Below the pieces are notes generated by a model. The model worked only from the letters and a program-made list of their open reading frames with translations, did not search any database and was not told the origin of the DNA. Below are positions 21,960-34,401 of a DNA stretch of 64,000 nt, one piece after another; positions within the stretch are counted from its first letter, which is position 1; each line of letters opens with the position of its first letter. Source of the stretch: Phialocephala subalpina. Lineage: Eukaryota; Ascomycota; Leotiomycetes; Helotiales; Mollisiaceae. The position numbers were made by a program, and so were the translations under genes. The stretch spans positions 76,526 through 140,525 of the forward strand of contig FJOG01000032.1 in assembly GCA_900073065.1 (NCBI GenBank). Reading direction: 5' to 3'.

Positions 21960-22485
21960 TGCTGTGATTGGTTGAACGAAATTTTCTTATTAGAATCTAT
22001 ACTGGTATTGCAGGAACTCTCCGTTTGCTGTTGAAAGCCCCCAAGAAAGTCCGAGTCAGGCTCACACACTAAAGTTTTGGGGCTAATGGCCTGTAAAAGT
22101 GGCAAGAGGCCCCTGAAAACTGTACCCCGCACTGGCGTTAGCGATCTTCGTTCTCGGCTAGGGCGACCAGCCCCTGAAATCGGAAGGGTTGGGACGAAAT
22201 GGGAGATACGCATGCTTGCTGCGTTTGTGGGATGCAGTAAGTTCCCACATCGTAGTTTCTGACCTACCGTGTATACCTTCTGCACATGACCGACCTTGCC
22301 TCTCGGTCTTGCCTGAGCTGAGCTGTTCCTGGCGCTGTGTCTGGTTGCTGCTCGTCACTTGCATCAAATTTGAGTTCGTTGATACTGATCATTTCTTTGT
22401 TGGTATCAGGACTAAAAGTGGTGCACAGTAAGATTGATGGCTACACACGAAAGAAAACAAGGCATCCGACAGAATCAGTCCCATC
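21960..22485. other. intergenic
   Basis: 5' flank of the tRNA gene and 3' flank of the beta-helix gene. Short unrelated frames only. Confidence 0.45.
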
Positions 22486-23575
22486 TCAAAGCTTCTCAAC
22501 CTCGATTATGCTTCCATGTATCGTCCGCTTGCCCTCGACGATGAGTTGACTTCCCTTCTGCATCTTGACAGTTCCCTTGACTTCCAAGTCACCACGAACA
22601 TGTAGTCTTCCATTCAGCTTCACAGCGCCAGAGATGTACAGGTTCCTAGATTGTGTTAGCTCCAGGACTTTAGACAGGGACAGGCGGGACAACTTACTCA
22701 GCCACCATATCCCCTTCAATTGTGCATACGCCACTGCAATCAATCTTCCCACCAACCCTGACGAGTGCTCTGCTATCAAAGTTTTGGATCTTGGTATGCC
22801 CACTAGACTTCACATCACCTCCAATCTCAACCCATCCATTGATCTCAACGTGCCCGCTTGCTGAGACCTTGCCTTTGATGAAAACTCCTTTCTCGCCACC
22901 ATTCAGAGTAATGCTACCGCTCGCGACGACCTTCTCTTCAACATGAATGCCATTTTGCAATCTGCGCTCGTTATTAAGGAGAATTCCAAACATATCCGGT
23001 TATGAAACTTACACGATATGACCACTAGCATCAACCTTCCCACCAACCTTCACCCCATCCCTTAATGTGATATGCCCACTGGAATCAACCTTGTCCTGCA
23101 CAGTGATATCATTCTCCAACACAATCGATGAGGATGACGACACCTTCCCATCAACAATAATCTTCTTCGTAAGTGTGACTGAAGAGGACGACTTTACAGC
23201 TCCAAGAACATGTAAAGGTCCCACAATATTGACAGCTGTATGCGCATTGATGCCGTTTGATTCTGGAATCTTCGCAGCAGCATCAAAGCTGGGAACTAGA
23301 GGAACCTGGGGATCTCTGGCACCGAATGGAGGAATGTCACGTGTTGATGAGGTGGTTGGGGTGTCGATTGGTGTGTATGGTGGTGGATGTTCGGCGTCGA
23401 AGTCCGATTCTGATGGTGCTTGGTTTGGGAAAATTGGATTCGGGAAGGGGCTTGTTGTTGCTTGAGGTGGTGCTGGGTAGCCATCTTCGGAAGGTCCTTT
23501 CACGTCTTTCGTGTCTGCGGGGATGAGCGTCATTTTGGATGGTGGTGGTGTTGGAGGTTGTTTGCGAAGCTTCAT
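22486..23575 (-). CDS. bactofilin-like right-handed beta-helix protein
   Basis: Predicted intracellular polymer-forming protein of 328 residues. Exons are 23575-23013, 22961-22698 and 22645-22486, with clean GTAAGT donors. Residues 1-115 are low-complexity, rich in proline and serine, and probably disordered. From about 120 to the end there are roughly ten repeats of 17-20 residues, of the form V-x-G-K-V-x-(S/A)-S-G-x-(I/V), for example VDGKVSSSSSIVLENDI and VGGKVDASGHIVLQNG. This periodicity is that of the bactofilin / DUF583 beta-helix known mainly from bacterial cytoskeletal scaffolds and also found scattered in fungi. There is no signal peptide or membrane segment. The repeats suggest a fibre or scaffold, but the target is unknown. 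Confidence 0.8.
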
Positions 23576-24898
23576 GGAATGTTAAAGACGTAGGAAAGAT
23601 CTTGAATGAATGAATACTGATGAGCTGTGATGAAATTAAGGCTATTATAGTTATCGTCTGATAATCTTGATTAGCCTTAGAAAGCTTCGCGGCGAGGCTG
23701 AGCTGACGCAACCAAGGCGCAAGCAGATTGAGCTGAACGTCCAATGACGAGACTCGGATTCAGCTGCCTGATTTTGCTGTCGCGCACAGAAATGAAGTCC
23801 ACGTTTTTGAATTGGCGAATGATAGGAATGGGATGCATCTTATGTCAGGAATGCAAAGGTGAGGCAGGCTTCAGGCGGGGTGATTGAAGCCCGTGTCAGG
23901 TGATATAGTCTCGTCTCTGAGCTCATGAGCTCATTCTGATCTCCACCAAGGTTCCGCTCCAAGTAAAGAAGCATTCGATAGAACAAGTCCTAATCGAGCG
24001 ACTTATAAAGCCGAAATATTCCAAAGTTAAAGAGGAGGTCACACCTCGCTAAACTCACCGCCTGGCAATATCAAGTATATCTTCGACCTCGCTAAGAGTT
24101 TCACTTCTTCCCTCCTTCCCACTCTTTTCTGAATTATCAACTATATTATCGCACTTTGCCTCATAACTTTGTTAATTGCAGAGCACTCTTTATTTATGTC
24201 TTTGAGGGGTTTTTACAACAATTGTGATGTCGGCCGTACTGTATGGCTTCGCGAGTGCTGGTAACCTGCTTCTGATTTGTTCCCGACTTGATCTCAATTT
24301 TGACTTTGCCGAAGCTTCTTTACATTTTGTTCTGAATTCATAGGAAACAGAGCTCGTGAATCCCCATTCAACAGTCGAAATGCGGGCAAAGTCCGTTCTT
24401 TTACTATAGCTCTTTTGCCTTTTCAATATCTGGAAGCTTCGCCATACCGCCTCGCTTTATCGATATTTCTTGTTCTTCTGTGATGTACTTTAACATCTCA
24501 AATACAAGCTGCAGGTCCTTTGTTTCCCTTCGTGATGCTTTAGAGGGATATAATCTTGTCATCTCCCGTTCCCGGGGTCGATCTCGCCGATTTCGAAACT
24601 GCGCAGATCACTATCAACTACCATCCAGGGTCCTAACTCAACACAATCACTGAGATTCAGACAAGCCGCATGGGAAGAACAAGAAGTCCGACTCAGGAAA
24701 GGATCCTGGTCAAGTCTCGAAGGATAACAATTCAGAACCATCCATTCACACGCATCTGCCGCGAGCTCCAATGGTACCTCGGTGTCAAATGCTGCAATAA
24801 CCCAACAAACCCCGCTCCGACTTATAAACGAAGATATCCTATTCCCGAGTGGCAACACTTCGTGTCCAAACGCAGCAGATTCCATTCACAATTCCATG
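23576..24898. other. intergenic
   Basis: Upstream region of the beta-helix gene and of the unrecognised gene that follows. Open frames on both strands (for example 24885-24559 minus) overlap and none has a recognisable domain. Confidence 0.4.
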
Positions 24899-26070
24899 GG
24901 CACCGTATGTCGAGTTTGCCGTGGCATTGTGATGCCCTGGAACTACAAGATACCTGTCGCCCTTGACGAATCAGGAGTTGTCATCTCAGTTGGGCCTCCG
25001 AACTCGATCGTTGCTGGTGTCGCTTTGCAGGATCTTGCAGCTGTAGCAGTCTTGGCAGCGACTGTGTCTATCGAAAGAAGCAGTTGGAAGTATTCTGCCT
25101 TGCCAGGTTTTCTGGGACTGATGGTGCAATACCCTCAGTCAGTCAAAGCAGGACAACTAATTGCTGATGTCTGAACAGTGGCTCGAAGAAAGGTTGGCGA
25201 AGGAAAAGACTTGTCTGAGATTTGGTACGTCGTCAAAGCGGCATTGGTCGACCCAACATTGACAGTGGACCAACATTTCGAGTACCTCGTCAAGACATTC
25301 ACGGCTCCAGGTACTGCCAAAGGAGCCACTGTTGATGGGTTCCAAGTTTCCGATACTACAGCTCTTACCGACCTGGACGGCGAAGTGACGGTAACAAGGA
25401 GGACACTCTGAAATCCAAGAAGGATCACTGGCGCGCGTGAAGTACAATTGGGCAACCCCGGTGAGTGGCAGTCTGCCGACGGTACTGATATGACAGAAGT
25501 TGTGTTGGGCAATCTCGAACCGTCGAAGTTCTTCAGAATCAGAGAGCGAGTAGGCTATCCTGATCAGAATCCCTCCAATATTCCTCCTGGGTTACGGCTG
25601 ACAATATCAACCGGCTGGCTATTGCTTTGGATTTAGCACAGCACTTTGAGGGCCTGACACAGAAGAAGGGGGAACCATTGGCTCGAGCGAGTCGCACCGA
25701 GGATGGAAAAGTCGTCCCACAATTGGACGCGATATGCAAATTGACAGAAGATCAGGTTGGTGGTGTTGTAAGAACTGATTCTGCCGTCAAAGCTCAGGCA
25801 TACAAACAGCAGAGATTTGGGAGCTCCTTGTTCCAAATGGGAAGCCGACACAGCGCAAGGGAAAAGCTAATAAGGCCGAAGCAAACACGGAAAGCCAACC
25901 TGACGGGGAGGAAGAAGGAGAGGAGGAAGCTGATGAAGGTCAAGCATCAAATAAGGAGCCTAGATCTTCTAGACATTCAGGTCTACGAGATGGAAGTAGG
26001 AATTGTGGAGGAAGGATTGAGGTGCGCATTGGAAGTTGTAAAGGCCGAGGGCCAGTTGGGAAACCGCTAA
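24899..26070 (+). CDS. hypothetical protein, exon structure uncertain
   Basis: Unrecognised. A plausible start is the ATG at 24896-24898 or further upstream, giving a CRVCRGIVMPWNYK opening with a CxxC pair. A phase-consistent intron can be drawn from about 25112 (GTTTTC) to 25178 (GAACAG), joining to a coherent stretch with WYVVKAALVDPTLTVDQHFE. Later parts with NRLAIALDLAQHFEGLTQ lie in another frame, and the last frame (25627-26070) ends in a lysine/arginine-rich tail. I could not find splice sites that connect all parts. It may be a multi-exon gene or a decaying one. No signal peptide or membrane segment is seen. Confidence 0.3.
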
Positions 26071-26687
26071 CCTTCTGTCATGTGACAAGTCATTTCCCTT
26101 CAAGTATTTCTCTAAATCCCAGAGGCCCTTCCTTGCCGGTCGATTAGACATGTTCAAGAGTGTAGAACCTTGGTGTCTGACAGTGTCTACAATCATGTGA
26201 TTTGGTGCTGAGGCGCGCGCGGGTCATTAAACTCCACTCTAACACTCTCGTCTCTATCACACTAGTGCAATCAATCAACCAGCATCACCAATATCATCAA
26301 GTCCATCATAAAACTTGACAGACAAAACTCAAAGTAAATTTTCCAAGGTTTCCGAGGCCGATCATGTGACACACGCAAGTTTTTGTTGCACGTCGCAAAA
26401 GGAAGCTCTGGACGGTTCTCAATAGTCTGACGAATCTGTGACCGCCTCAAAAGCTTGACGGAAATTTAATCGTGAGTTTTGGACGGTTTTGAGTCCTGGA
26501 CGTCTAGACCCCTTGATGTTGCCAAGAGAAGGCTTATCTTATCTTTACCCCATTCTTTGCTCCTTCTCCATGAAATTCCGCCCAAGATCCCGGATCTCAG
26601 GTTTATTATATTTCCATCTTCTCAATCACTTACTCCTGCTCACAGTATTTGGATTTCGTTATTTCTTCTGGTTGACGGTCTTTGAAG
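26071..26687. promoter_or_regulatory. upstream region of the Zn2Cys6 gene
   Basis: No gene is seen. It carries a short GC alternation (GCGCGCGCG near 26214) and short repeated words around TTGACGG/GGACGGTTTT at 26408-26495, which could be regulatory but match no site I can name. Confidence 0.35.
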
Positions 26688-29416
26688 ATGGAATATCCCA
26701 TCCCACAAGAAGAATCACCATCTAGTGAAGCACGCACAGCAACAGTAACAGACGAACAACAACCTCGCGTTTGGCGTGCCTGCCTTGAATGCCGAAAGAG
26801 GAAAGTAAGTCAGCAACAATACCAAGTCATTACATTTTCTAAATCCTAATTCCTGTGTCGTATAGTATTACTCCGAGGTTGACGTGTAATAGAGCAAATG
26901 TGATGGCAAAGACAGATGCAAGTCGTGTAGAAACAGGAACCGAGAATGCGTATATTCTGAAAGTAATGATAACGCATCCGGGAGTCGTCAGTCAGTTCTT
27001 CCTCCCATTCAATCCTTTTATCAGGTTTCTCGCACATTCGAGTAACACAATTTGTAGGCTTGCGGCAAGATTTGAGATGCGGTGCCAACAGATGGAGGGT
27101 CTTTACCATAAAATGGAGACATTGGTAGGAAAGCTCGGCGATAATGTCGAGACTTTGAATGCTACAACATCCAGAGTGGAGTCCCAGAGTCTTCAGGATC
27201 CTATGAGGGCCACGTCAACGTCGATTGGCCCAGACTTTGGTACTCAGTACCAATTCAGTGAGCAGTTTTTGGATAATTTCATGTTCCAGTCCGGAAACTC
27301 TCAACCGGATTTATTCACCGGTTTTGCTATCGAATCCGGTGCCAACGCTAGCCCAAATGTGAATAGAGAAGAAAATGAGGATGACGAGCAAGAGACTGAA
27401 GACGGTGAAGATGACGAGTCTGACGCGCCTGGGAATCTAGGGAAAAGCGTTGTTGATCACTTTATGACAACTGATTCTTACGGCAAGTTGAGGCAAGTGA
27501 AGTTTTTTTTATTTTACTTTTCGTGTCCGAGGCGGTGCTGACAGAGCTGAGCAGGTTCGTGGGTGGAACTAGCAACATGGTTATCGTGGAGGCTTTGAAG
27601 AGTCTATCCCCTCCGAGTGTGATTGCTAGTAGCCCCGGAGAATCTCAAGCTTCGAAGGAAAGCTCTACTGTGTTAGAACTTCCTTTCTTCACCCGTGGTT
27701 TGACATGGCCACGATTACCAGGCCTTGCCAAGCCAGAACAATTAGCATGTCCTCCACGATACATCTCAGACCTTCTCATCAACATCTATTTCGACCAGCT
27801 ACACTACACCATGCCAGTCATTTACAAGCCCCATTTTCTACAGCGTTACCGACTATTACTTAATTCTCGAACCGCTGCCAGTATTGACGCAGGGTTTCTC
27901 TCGGTGTTTTTTGCTGTTTGTGCCTGCGCCTCAGGGCTTCTACCACGCGAACCAGGCCAATCTACTGTTTTCACAGGTCTGAAATACTACGAAAATGCCA
28001 TTTCGTTACATTACGCGTCGACAGGAGAAGGCAGTATTGAGCAGGTCCAGTGTTTAGCCTGTGCGTCTTCTACGAACTTTTGGGGGCGACTACTTGAACG
28101 AATTCCTTTAAACTCCAGCAGTTTGCTAACCCTTCATTTGCATAGTGCTATCCATGTGTAGTGCAGGCTGGAATACTCTTGCTCAAAGCTGGAAGTTTGC
28201 TGGTCAAGCTGTACGCGCAGCGCAAGATCTTGGCCTCCATGTATTTTCATGTTGCTCGAATGCAACGAATGAATATGCTAATTATTACCAGAGGTCACCT
28301 GTTAGAGGTACCGGTGAAGTGCTCAAAGAAGAACTTTGCCGACGTATTTGGTGGAGTGTATATGGTCTTGACAGGTCCTTCCACCAACTACTTTGTTTAC
28401 ATTTCTACTAACTATCTTTAGGGTTCTGTCAAACTGCCTCGGAAGACCTATGGGGGTTGAGGATGGCGATTGCGACTGTGAAATGCCGCTAGATCTAGAA
28501 GATGGCGATTTAGATATCTACTGTAAAGCCTCGAGCCAAGCCAGTCCCGGGGTGCAAAAAGTCTCTCGCCTCACAGGCTTCATTGTTTTCTCGAAACTTA
28601 CAAAGATTTCTGGCAATATTTCTCGGTCGATGACTTCTTTAATGCTGCAACAGAAGAACAAGAATTCACGGAAAGTGAAAATGCTTCGCAAGCTAGTCGT
28701 CAAACTCGAGGGGGAATTATCGGGGTGGCTAAAACAAGTTCCAGACGTCATCAAGTTCTCTGTCAATAACGTCGATCATGCATCACCGCATTTGACGATG
28801 TGTGTTGTATCTTACATTCTTTATGCAGCCTGCATTATCAATCTTCATCGGTAATCTCCCTTGCTCACATCTCTGAAGATCTTACTAACTCGAGCTTGCA
28901 GACCTCTGATTCCAGATGGGTATTCCGATCAAAATTCCCTCTCTAAAAACCCATCGTATCTGCAGTGTGTTATCGCTGCGCGCAATTGCATCCAAATCTC
29001 AGAACTCATCCGAACACATGTCCCACCATCCCACCATTTAGCGTTTTGCGCCCATGCACTCGCGCTCTCAGGTGTCTTTTTGCAAGTTATTCTTCTAATG
29101 GCTACTAGTCAAGCTAACAAATTATAGAACTCGAAACCTCAGCTGTTCGAATATGGAAATGGAAGCAGACATTGAAAAGAGCATTCAGTACTTAGCTGAT
29201 CTCGAAAGCGTGTGGGCGGGAGCACAAAGAAGTAAGCTGATGTTGGAGGAGCTATTGAAAGTCGCGAAACGTTTGCAGCGTCAGAAGAGGCCATATGCAG
29301 ACTTGGAGAGCTTTAATGTCTCAGGACCGATGGCGACTGGAGATCACTTCTCGAGTTTTTCACAAGTTCAGAGTACTATTGCCAGGAACACACAAAACAT
29401 GGCATATTTGTATTGA
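26688..29416 (+). CDS. Zn2Cys6 transcription factor with Fungal_trans domain
   Basis: Nuclear DNA-binding regulator. Exons are 26688-26804, 26893-26990, 27058-27492, 27555-28060, 28146-28374, 28422-28850 and 28902 to about 29073, with the last exon ending at 29416. The binuclear zinc cluster is assembled across the first splice: ACLECRKRK joins SKCDGKDRC, then CRNRNREC, giving C-x2-C-x6-C-x5-C-x2-C-x6-C. A heptad-like linker (QMEGLYHKMETLVGKL) follows and probably dimerises. After an acidic stretch, YGKLRFVGGTSNMVIVEAL and the Fungal_trans core (YFDQLHYTMPVIYKPHFLQRY, MCSAGWNTLAQSW, RRIWWSVYGLDR, NCLGRPMG) are all typical. The third intron has a GC donor (GCAAGT at 27493). The final splice is unclear: the only phase-correct choice is a 40-nt intron at 29074-29113. 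It may control the cluster to its right. Confidence 0.85.
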
Positions 29417-29631
29417 TTGGCATCTAGTTTCAATTCTTTACTGCCGGTGTATCAATGGGAAGAATGGGATACCATAGCACGGGTCAAAATTTCAAATAGT
29501 ATTTTTTCGAATAATCTATTATAATGAAAGGAAGTCTGATTATGTAAGTGGCAAGATGTGAACAATAGTCGAGGTCAATGAGTGAGGATTTGTCGAAGAC
29601 AAAAGATCACACTGCTTACATAGAACAGCCT

Positions 29632-31311
29632 CTAGTACAGGTATCTGAACCTTTGCATCCTATCCTTCACCTGGTTCAGAGTTTCACCTTCTAGTTTCGC
29701 CGAACGTTCAACAGCCCCTTGACTTGCCACGAAAGCAACGCCTTCGTTACGATCAAGCTTCTTATTCAGGTGTTTGAGATAAGTCCGAAGAGCACAGGCG
29801 GCAGAAATTGCAAAGGTGAGAATGGCGAGAGAAGCAATGAAAGAGTTGCGATAGTATGGGCCGTAATTGATGGGCCAAATGTATGCGCCTGGGATACTTC
29901 CAATGTTACCACAGGCATTCACAAGTCCAATGGCTGCAGCTCGCTTCGCACGGGGCCGTGGAATTGTGTTTGAGATCCAGGCTAGCATGGCGAAGCCGGA
30001 AGCATACCCAGCTAAGTTGTGTGAGCCCGATTACCTCGACGAGGAAGACTCTTTACTTACTGGTCATTAGGAAAGCAGAGAAATAGCGTGCCCCGGTGTT
30101 ATGCGAAGCGATTGAAATGATGAAACCAATGCAGCATGCGGCTGCGGGCCAAGCATAATGGAAGAATCGCTCTCCTGTTTTATCGGCATGAATTGCGTTT
30201 GGAATCGACACAAAAAGAGCCCAGATCCAGGGAGGAGCTGTAAGTAGTAGTGTTTTCACTTTTGTGTACCCTAGCGCTTGAGTGATGGTTGGAAAGAAGT
30301 AACTAATGGTTTAAAGTCAGACAGGAACAATACGGAATCATTTACTACTCACCTGAAGGAGAGTCCCATAATGGTCGTGTGATACGCAAGTGCGAGAAGC
30401 CACACCTTTGGATCAGTCAACGCCAGCTTGAGACCGTAAAATATTCCCTCGTCCACATCTTCGCTATCAGCCAGTCCAGCGTCATTGACTAGGCGTTGCT
30501 CTGCAATTAGGACCTCCTTTTCGGATAGCCACTTCGTTGTGGTTGGATAATCTGGAAGGATCGGAAAAGCAATTATACCAATGACAACAGTCACAACACC
30601 CTCGATGATGAAAAGCCAGCGCCATGCTCGAATTCCCAATTTGCCTTCCATATTTCCAAGCACGCCCGCAGCGATAAGTCCGCCAAACGCTTGTGCGAGT
30701 AGATTCCCTGCGTTTAATAACGTGACACGAAGCTGCATTTCCTTTCGGGTGTACCATCTAGAGAGGTAATACAACGATCCGGGGAACAAGGCGGCCTCCA
30801 AGACACCCAGAATGAGACGACAGAAGATGGCACCGGTGGAGTTGTGCTACAGAAGTTTGGGGATTAGCAGTTACTATATTCTGAAGGGTTTGGGAAGCTA
30901 ACATACAGCTGCAGCTGTAGCAGCTGAAATCATTCCCCAGAGTACCACGCAAGTGCACAAGTACAAACTAGGGCGAGTTATATAATTAAGAAACATGTTG
31001 GAGGGAACCTGCATTGAGACATAGCCGACGAGGAGAATTGAGATACAAGTTTGATACTCGACATCGGACAGGCCCAGGTCCTCTTGCAATCCATATAGTC
31101 TAGCATTGGCGAAATTGTTGCGATCGATGAAGTTCAGGATGAACAGCACAATCAAAGGTGGGAAGATGCGTAGATCGATTTTACGCAGAAGTACCTTTTC
31201 GTCAAATTTTGTCCAGAGAACAGTTGCTTCGGTTTGTATGTCGACGTCGGCGCTGCAGTTCGCAATTTCCTTCTCTACTGACATATTGGAGGATACTACT
31301 GTACGCGACAA
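29632..31311 (-). CDS. MFS transporter, allantoate permease/TNA1-like family
   Basis: Plasma-membrane symporter of the anion:cation symporter family, 506 residues. Exons are 31311-30907, 30846-30353, 30302-30061 and 30011-29632. The first membrane span is followed by FIDRNNFANARLYGLQEDLG, the family signature in the position of DRxNIxxA. Later blocks are YVSMQVPSNMFLNY, LGVLEAALFPGSLYYLSRWY, the loop RVTLLNAG, and GIRAWRWLFIIEG. The second half has a conserved NTIPRPRAKRAAAIG before the last spans. A second ATG nine codons in (31284) is an alternative start. This group carries nicotinate, allantoate, tartrate and similar carboxylates, and the substrate here is unknown. It is convergent with the Zn2Cys6 gene, 215 bp away. 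Confidence 0.9.
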
Positions 31312-32637
31312 TCTTCGAGAATTCAGTCGAACTTAGGATTTGATCGCAGAATTGTAACGGCTCGCCATATTTGTCACGGATGCATGTAATACTAAATATA
31401 CTTTCGGATTGATAACGCAATCTCCATTCCGCACCCCTTGTTCTGAGCGACCACTACAGCGACGTACCCCTACGTTGGTGCTACGCTGACTCAGATTAGC
31501 GTACACGCACCCTTACCTTAAGTACAGAAGCTGATATAAGCCACGTGATCTCAATAGCAAGAAAATCAATTCAAATGTTTGATATTAACTTAAGAAAGAA
31601 GTGGGCATCAAATGATTTATATATAAAGCTATTTAGTTCTTAGAAAGCAAGTTTAAAACTCTCTCTAAAGTAGACCCGCCTATGCTAAAGCTTACATATC
31701 ATGTGATATATACTGCTTATTTTTATGCCGTATATCTTAATCTAGTTAGCACTAGTTTCAATGATTTCTAAAAGCATTTCAACGCACATATATAGCAAAG
31801 AATCTATTATCTATTATATTATTAACTTAAAATTAATATTACATGATATATTTCAAGTTCGACTTTATATACCCTAAATCAGCATTCTGGCCAATCACAC
31901 TGGGTACGCATGCTTCGAGTGCTTACTTATAGAGTACGTATTACGCACTCAAGACTTGGACGAATTAGAGAGTTAATGAGCCCTTGCCCTGCGTGGAGCT
32001 AGGATGAGAGGGTACGTCGCTGTAGTGGTTGCTCATGTTCTGGGGTAGATAAGAGACGATCCGTGCTGTGTATGTGGTGGTCGAGTGGGCGTACAGAATC
32101 CGGAGCTGGCCCGCGGTCCGATGCCATGACTCAAAAGTAGCAAGGATGAGGTTCTTTCCACTGTCATACAGCACATGGACAGCATGTTGAATCCCACCTT
32201 TGTCTTTCCTATCTCGCAGCATGAACAACGCAATTTTCGGGCCGGATCCGGCCTGAATGTTGTACTTGATCGCGATGCTTCTAAGGCCCTGCAGTGCAGG
32301 TCCAGCTGAGGATTGCTGAAATTGTACCTGTGAAACTTGGGTGGGGGTGGTGTTTCCCCTGCCAGCAACAACACCAACTTGACCAAGCCAGGAGTGTTGT
32401 TTACAAGTTGTTCCTCCACTCTACCGCCACCAAGAGAGTGATTTTGATGATTATGCAGGCTTTACTACTTCCCGGAAGTCTGGAAAAGCGATCGGGGCCT
32501 CGTTAATGTCTCTTTCAAGCGAATTATCTGTTTTGACTTGCGATTGAGATGGCGATGACAACGAAAAAACTCCTCAGAAAGGAATGAAATGGTTGTCAGT
32601 CCTAAGGTCAGAAAGAAGCTCGTTAAAACCTAACATT
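31312..32637. other. AT-rich intergenic region with an open frame lacking a start
   Basis: From 31540 to 31880 the sequence is AT-rich and non-coding. On the minus strand an uninterrupted frame from about 32404 to 31965 reads like protein (for example IKYNIQAGSGPKIALFML and LATFESWHRTAGQLRILYAH). It has no upstream ATG and no recognised family, so it is a possible gene remnant. Confidence 0.35.
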
Positions 32638-33855
32638 CTAAGTGTAAACGGGTGTCAAGCCGTCACCAACTTTATTCAAGTCTTCCTTCTCAACTTCAAT
32701 CTCCTTTTTGCTAATGTTCGCAACAATCCTCTTTGAAATCCACTCTTTTGCCGTCAATGCTTTCTGCGATTCTGCACTTGCAATCAGTCCCTCCCTTTCC
32801 AATACAGGACTATCGGCTCCGACTAGCTTCACATCATCTCCTGGACGGACAAAGTACAATACACCCAGACGATCCAGATGCGCTTGATCAGGAGGCGGTG
32901 CGACCACCCTATGGATACTGCTTTTCAAAAATCCGTTCGACAGGAATTGTAACGTATCAGCTACATTGACAGTGATTGACTCTGGGTATGGCTTCACATA
33001 TTTCCATTCTCCAGCTGGTGTCCGCACCTGGAGAGCAACAATCGGCTGCCGGAAGAGAAGAGTCAGAGATCCAAAATCGCTGTGACCTTTGAGCCAGATA
33101 TTTTCCAGAGCTTCATTTTGTTCCTTCGTACGAGCATGGTACTTCATGTATCGGAGGTAAGAGCTGTCGGTCTCCTCATACTTGTGGAAGTTGATGAAGT
33201 AGTCCTCCGGAAGCTCGAGAACTATAGCAAATAGTTTGAAAAGTTTGGTGACGATTTGGTCGTGAATGTGGCGACTGAACTTTTCGATCTTTGCCCAATG
33301 CTCCTTAAGGACATTTGGGTGGGGTCGTTGATATTCCGGTCCAAATTTCGGTATGTTGTACACTTCTGTATTCTCTGGTACTCCGGGCTTCACCTCCCGC
33401 AAGCCGAAGGGCTTGTAGCCGATGTATTCCCCTTTGTCTAGATCCGCTAAATACTTCAATTTCTCCTCTTCAGGTAACTCAAAAAGCGCTTGTGCAATTT
33501 CGTACTGTTCATCCACTTCTTCTTGCTTGAGGCCAAAGTTGATAACATAGATAAAGCCTTGGGAATTCCTTAGTGGAAGAGGGAAACCTTGCTGGCAAAG
33601 TAATCATACCGATGTTCTTGATGGCATCATACAGTTGAAAAGCAAGCTTTTCCCTTCCACCTGGGGTGTCGAACAAAGAAAGATCGATGATAGCTAGATC
33701 AACCCAGTCGACTATTAGGAATTAGAAACAAGTATCATAACGAGAGCATTCAGTAGTTGCTACCTACAATCTTGTTCAGACTCGGGAGTCTCAGAATACG
33801 GGGTCTTCGTATTTGCAGACTTTGCCGGAGCATGGGCGACGGTAGTGGAAGGCAT
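32638..33855 (-). CDS. 2-oxoglutarate/Fe(II)-dependent oxygenase (isopenicillin N synthase-like)
   Basis: Soluble non-haem iron oxygenase, 369 residues. Exons are 33855-33768, 33711-33610 and 33557-32638. The N-terminal DIOX_N part shows WVDLAIIDLSLF and, across the second splice, GFIYVINFG. The core carries the iron triad in KGHSDFGSLTLLF (H about 222, D about 224) and SSIHRVV (H about 279). LGVLYFVRPGDD stands where the 2-oxoglutarate-binding arginine is expected. The length and layout match fungal oxidoreductases annotated as flavonol synthase or gibberellin 20-oxidase homologues, which hydroxylate or desaturate small metabolites. The substrate is unknown. It lies between an MFS transporter and dehydrogenase/aldolase/monooxygenase genes, which suggests a shared pathway. 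Confidence 0.9.
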
Positions 33856-33990
33856 GGTATCAGTGGCTAGGGGAGTTTGTTGATTTGTTACCACTGAGAT
33901 CAAACTTATGTTAAGAAGGCATAATTTGTGAAGGCTTCTGTTTCATAATTACTTTGCTGCGCGAAAAGTCGAATGGGTTCCATAGGAGGG

Positions 33991-34401
33991 NNNNNNNNNN
34001 NNNNNNNNNNNNNNNNNNNNNNNNNNNNNNNNNNNNNNNNNNNNNNNNNNNNNNNNNNNNNNNNNNNNNNNNNNNNNNNNNNNNNNNNNNNNNNNNNNNN
34101 NNNNNNNNNNNNNNNNNNNNNNNNNNNNNNNNNNNNNNNNNNNNNNNNNNNNNNNNNNNNNNNNNNNNNNNNNNNNNNNNNNNNNNNNNNNNNNNNNNNN
34201 NNNNNNNNNNNNNNNNNNNNNNNNNNNNNNNNNNNNNNNNNNNNNNNNNNNNNNNNNNNNNNNNNNNNNNNNNNNNNNNNNNNNNNNNNNNNNNNNNNNN
34301 NNNNNNNNNNNNNNNNNNNNNNNNNNNNNNNNNNNNNNNNNNNNNNNNNNNNNNNNNNNNNNNNNNNNNNNNNNNNNNNNNNNNNNNNNNNNNNNNNNNN
34401 N
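33991..34401. other. assembly gap (411 N)
   Basis: A run of 411 undetermined bases between the oxygenase gene and the alcohol dehydrogenase gene. Upstream promoter sequence of one or both genes is missing. Nothing can be said about its content. Confidence 1.
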
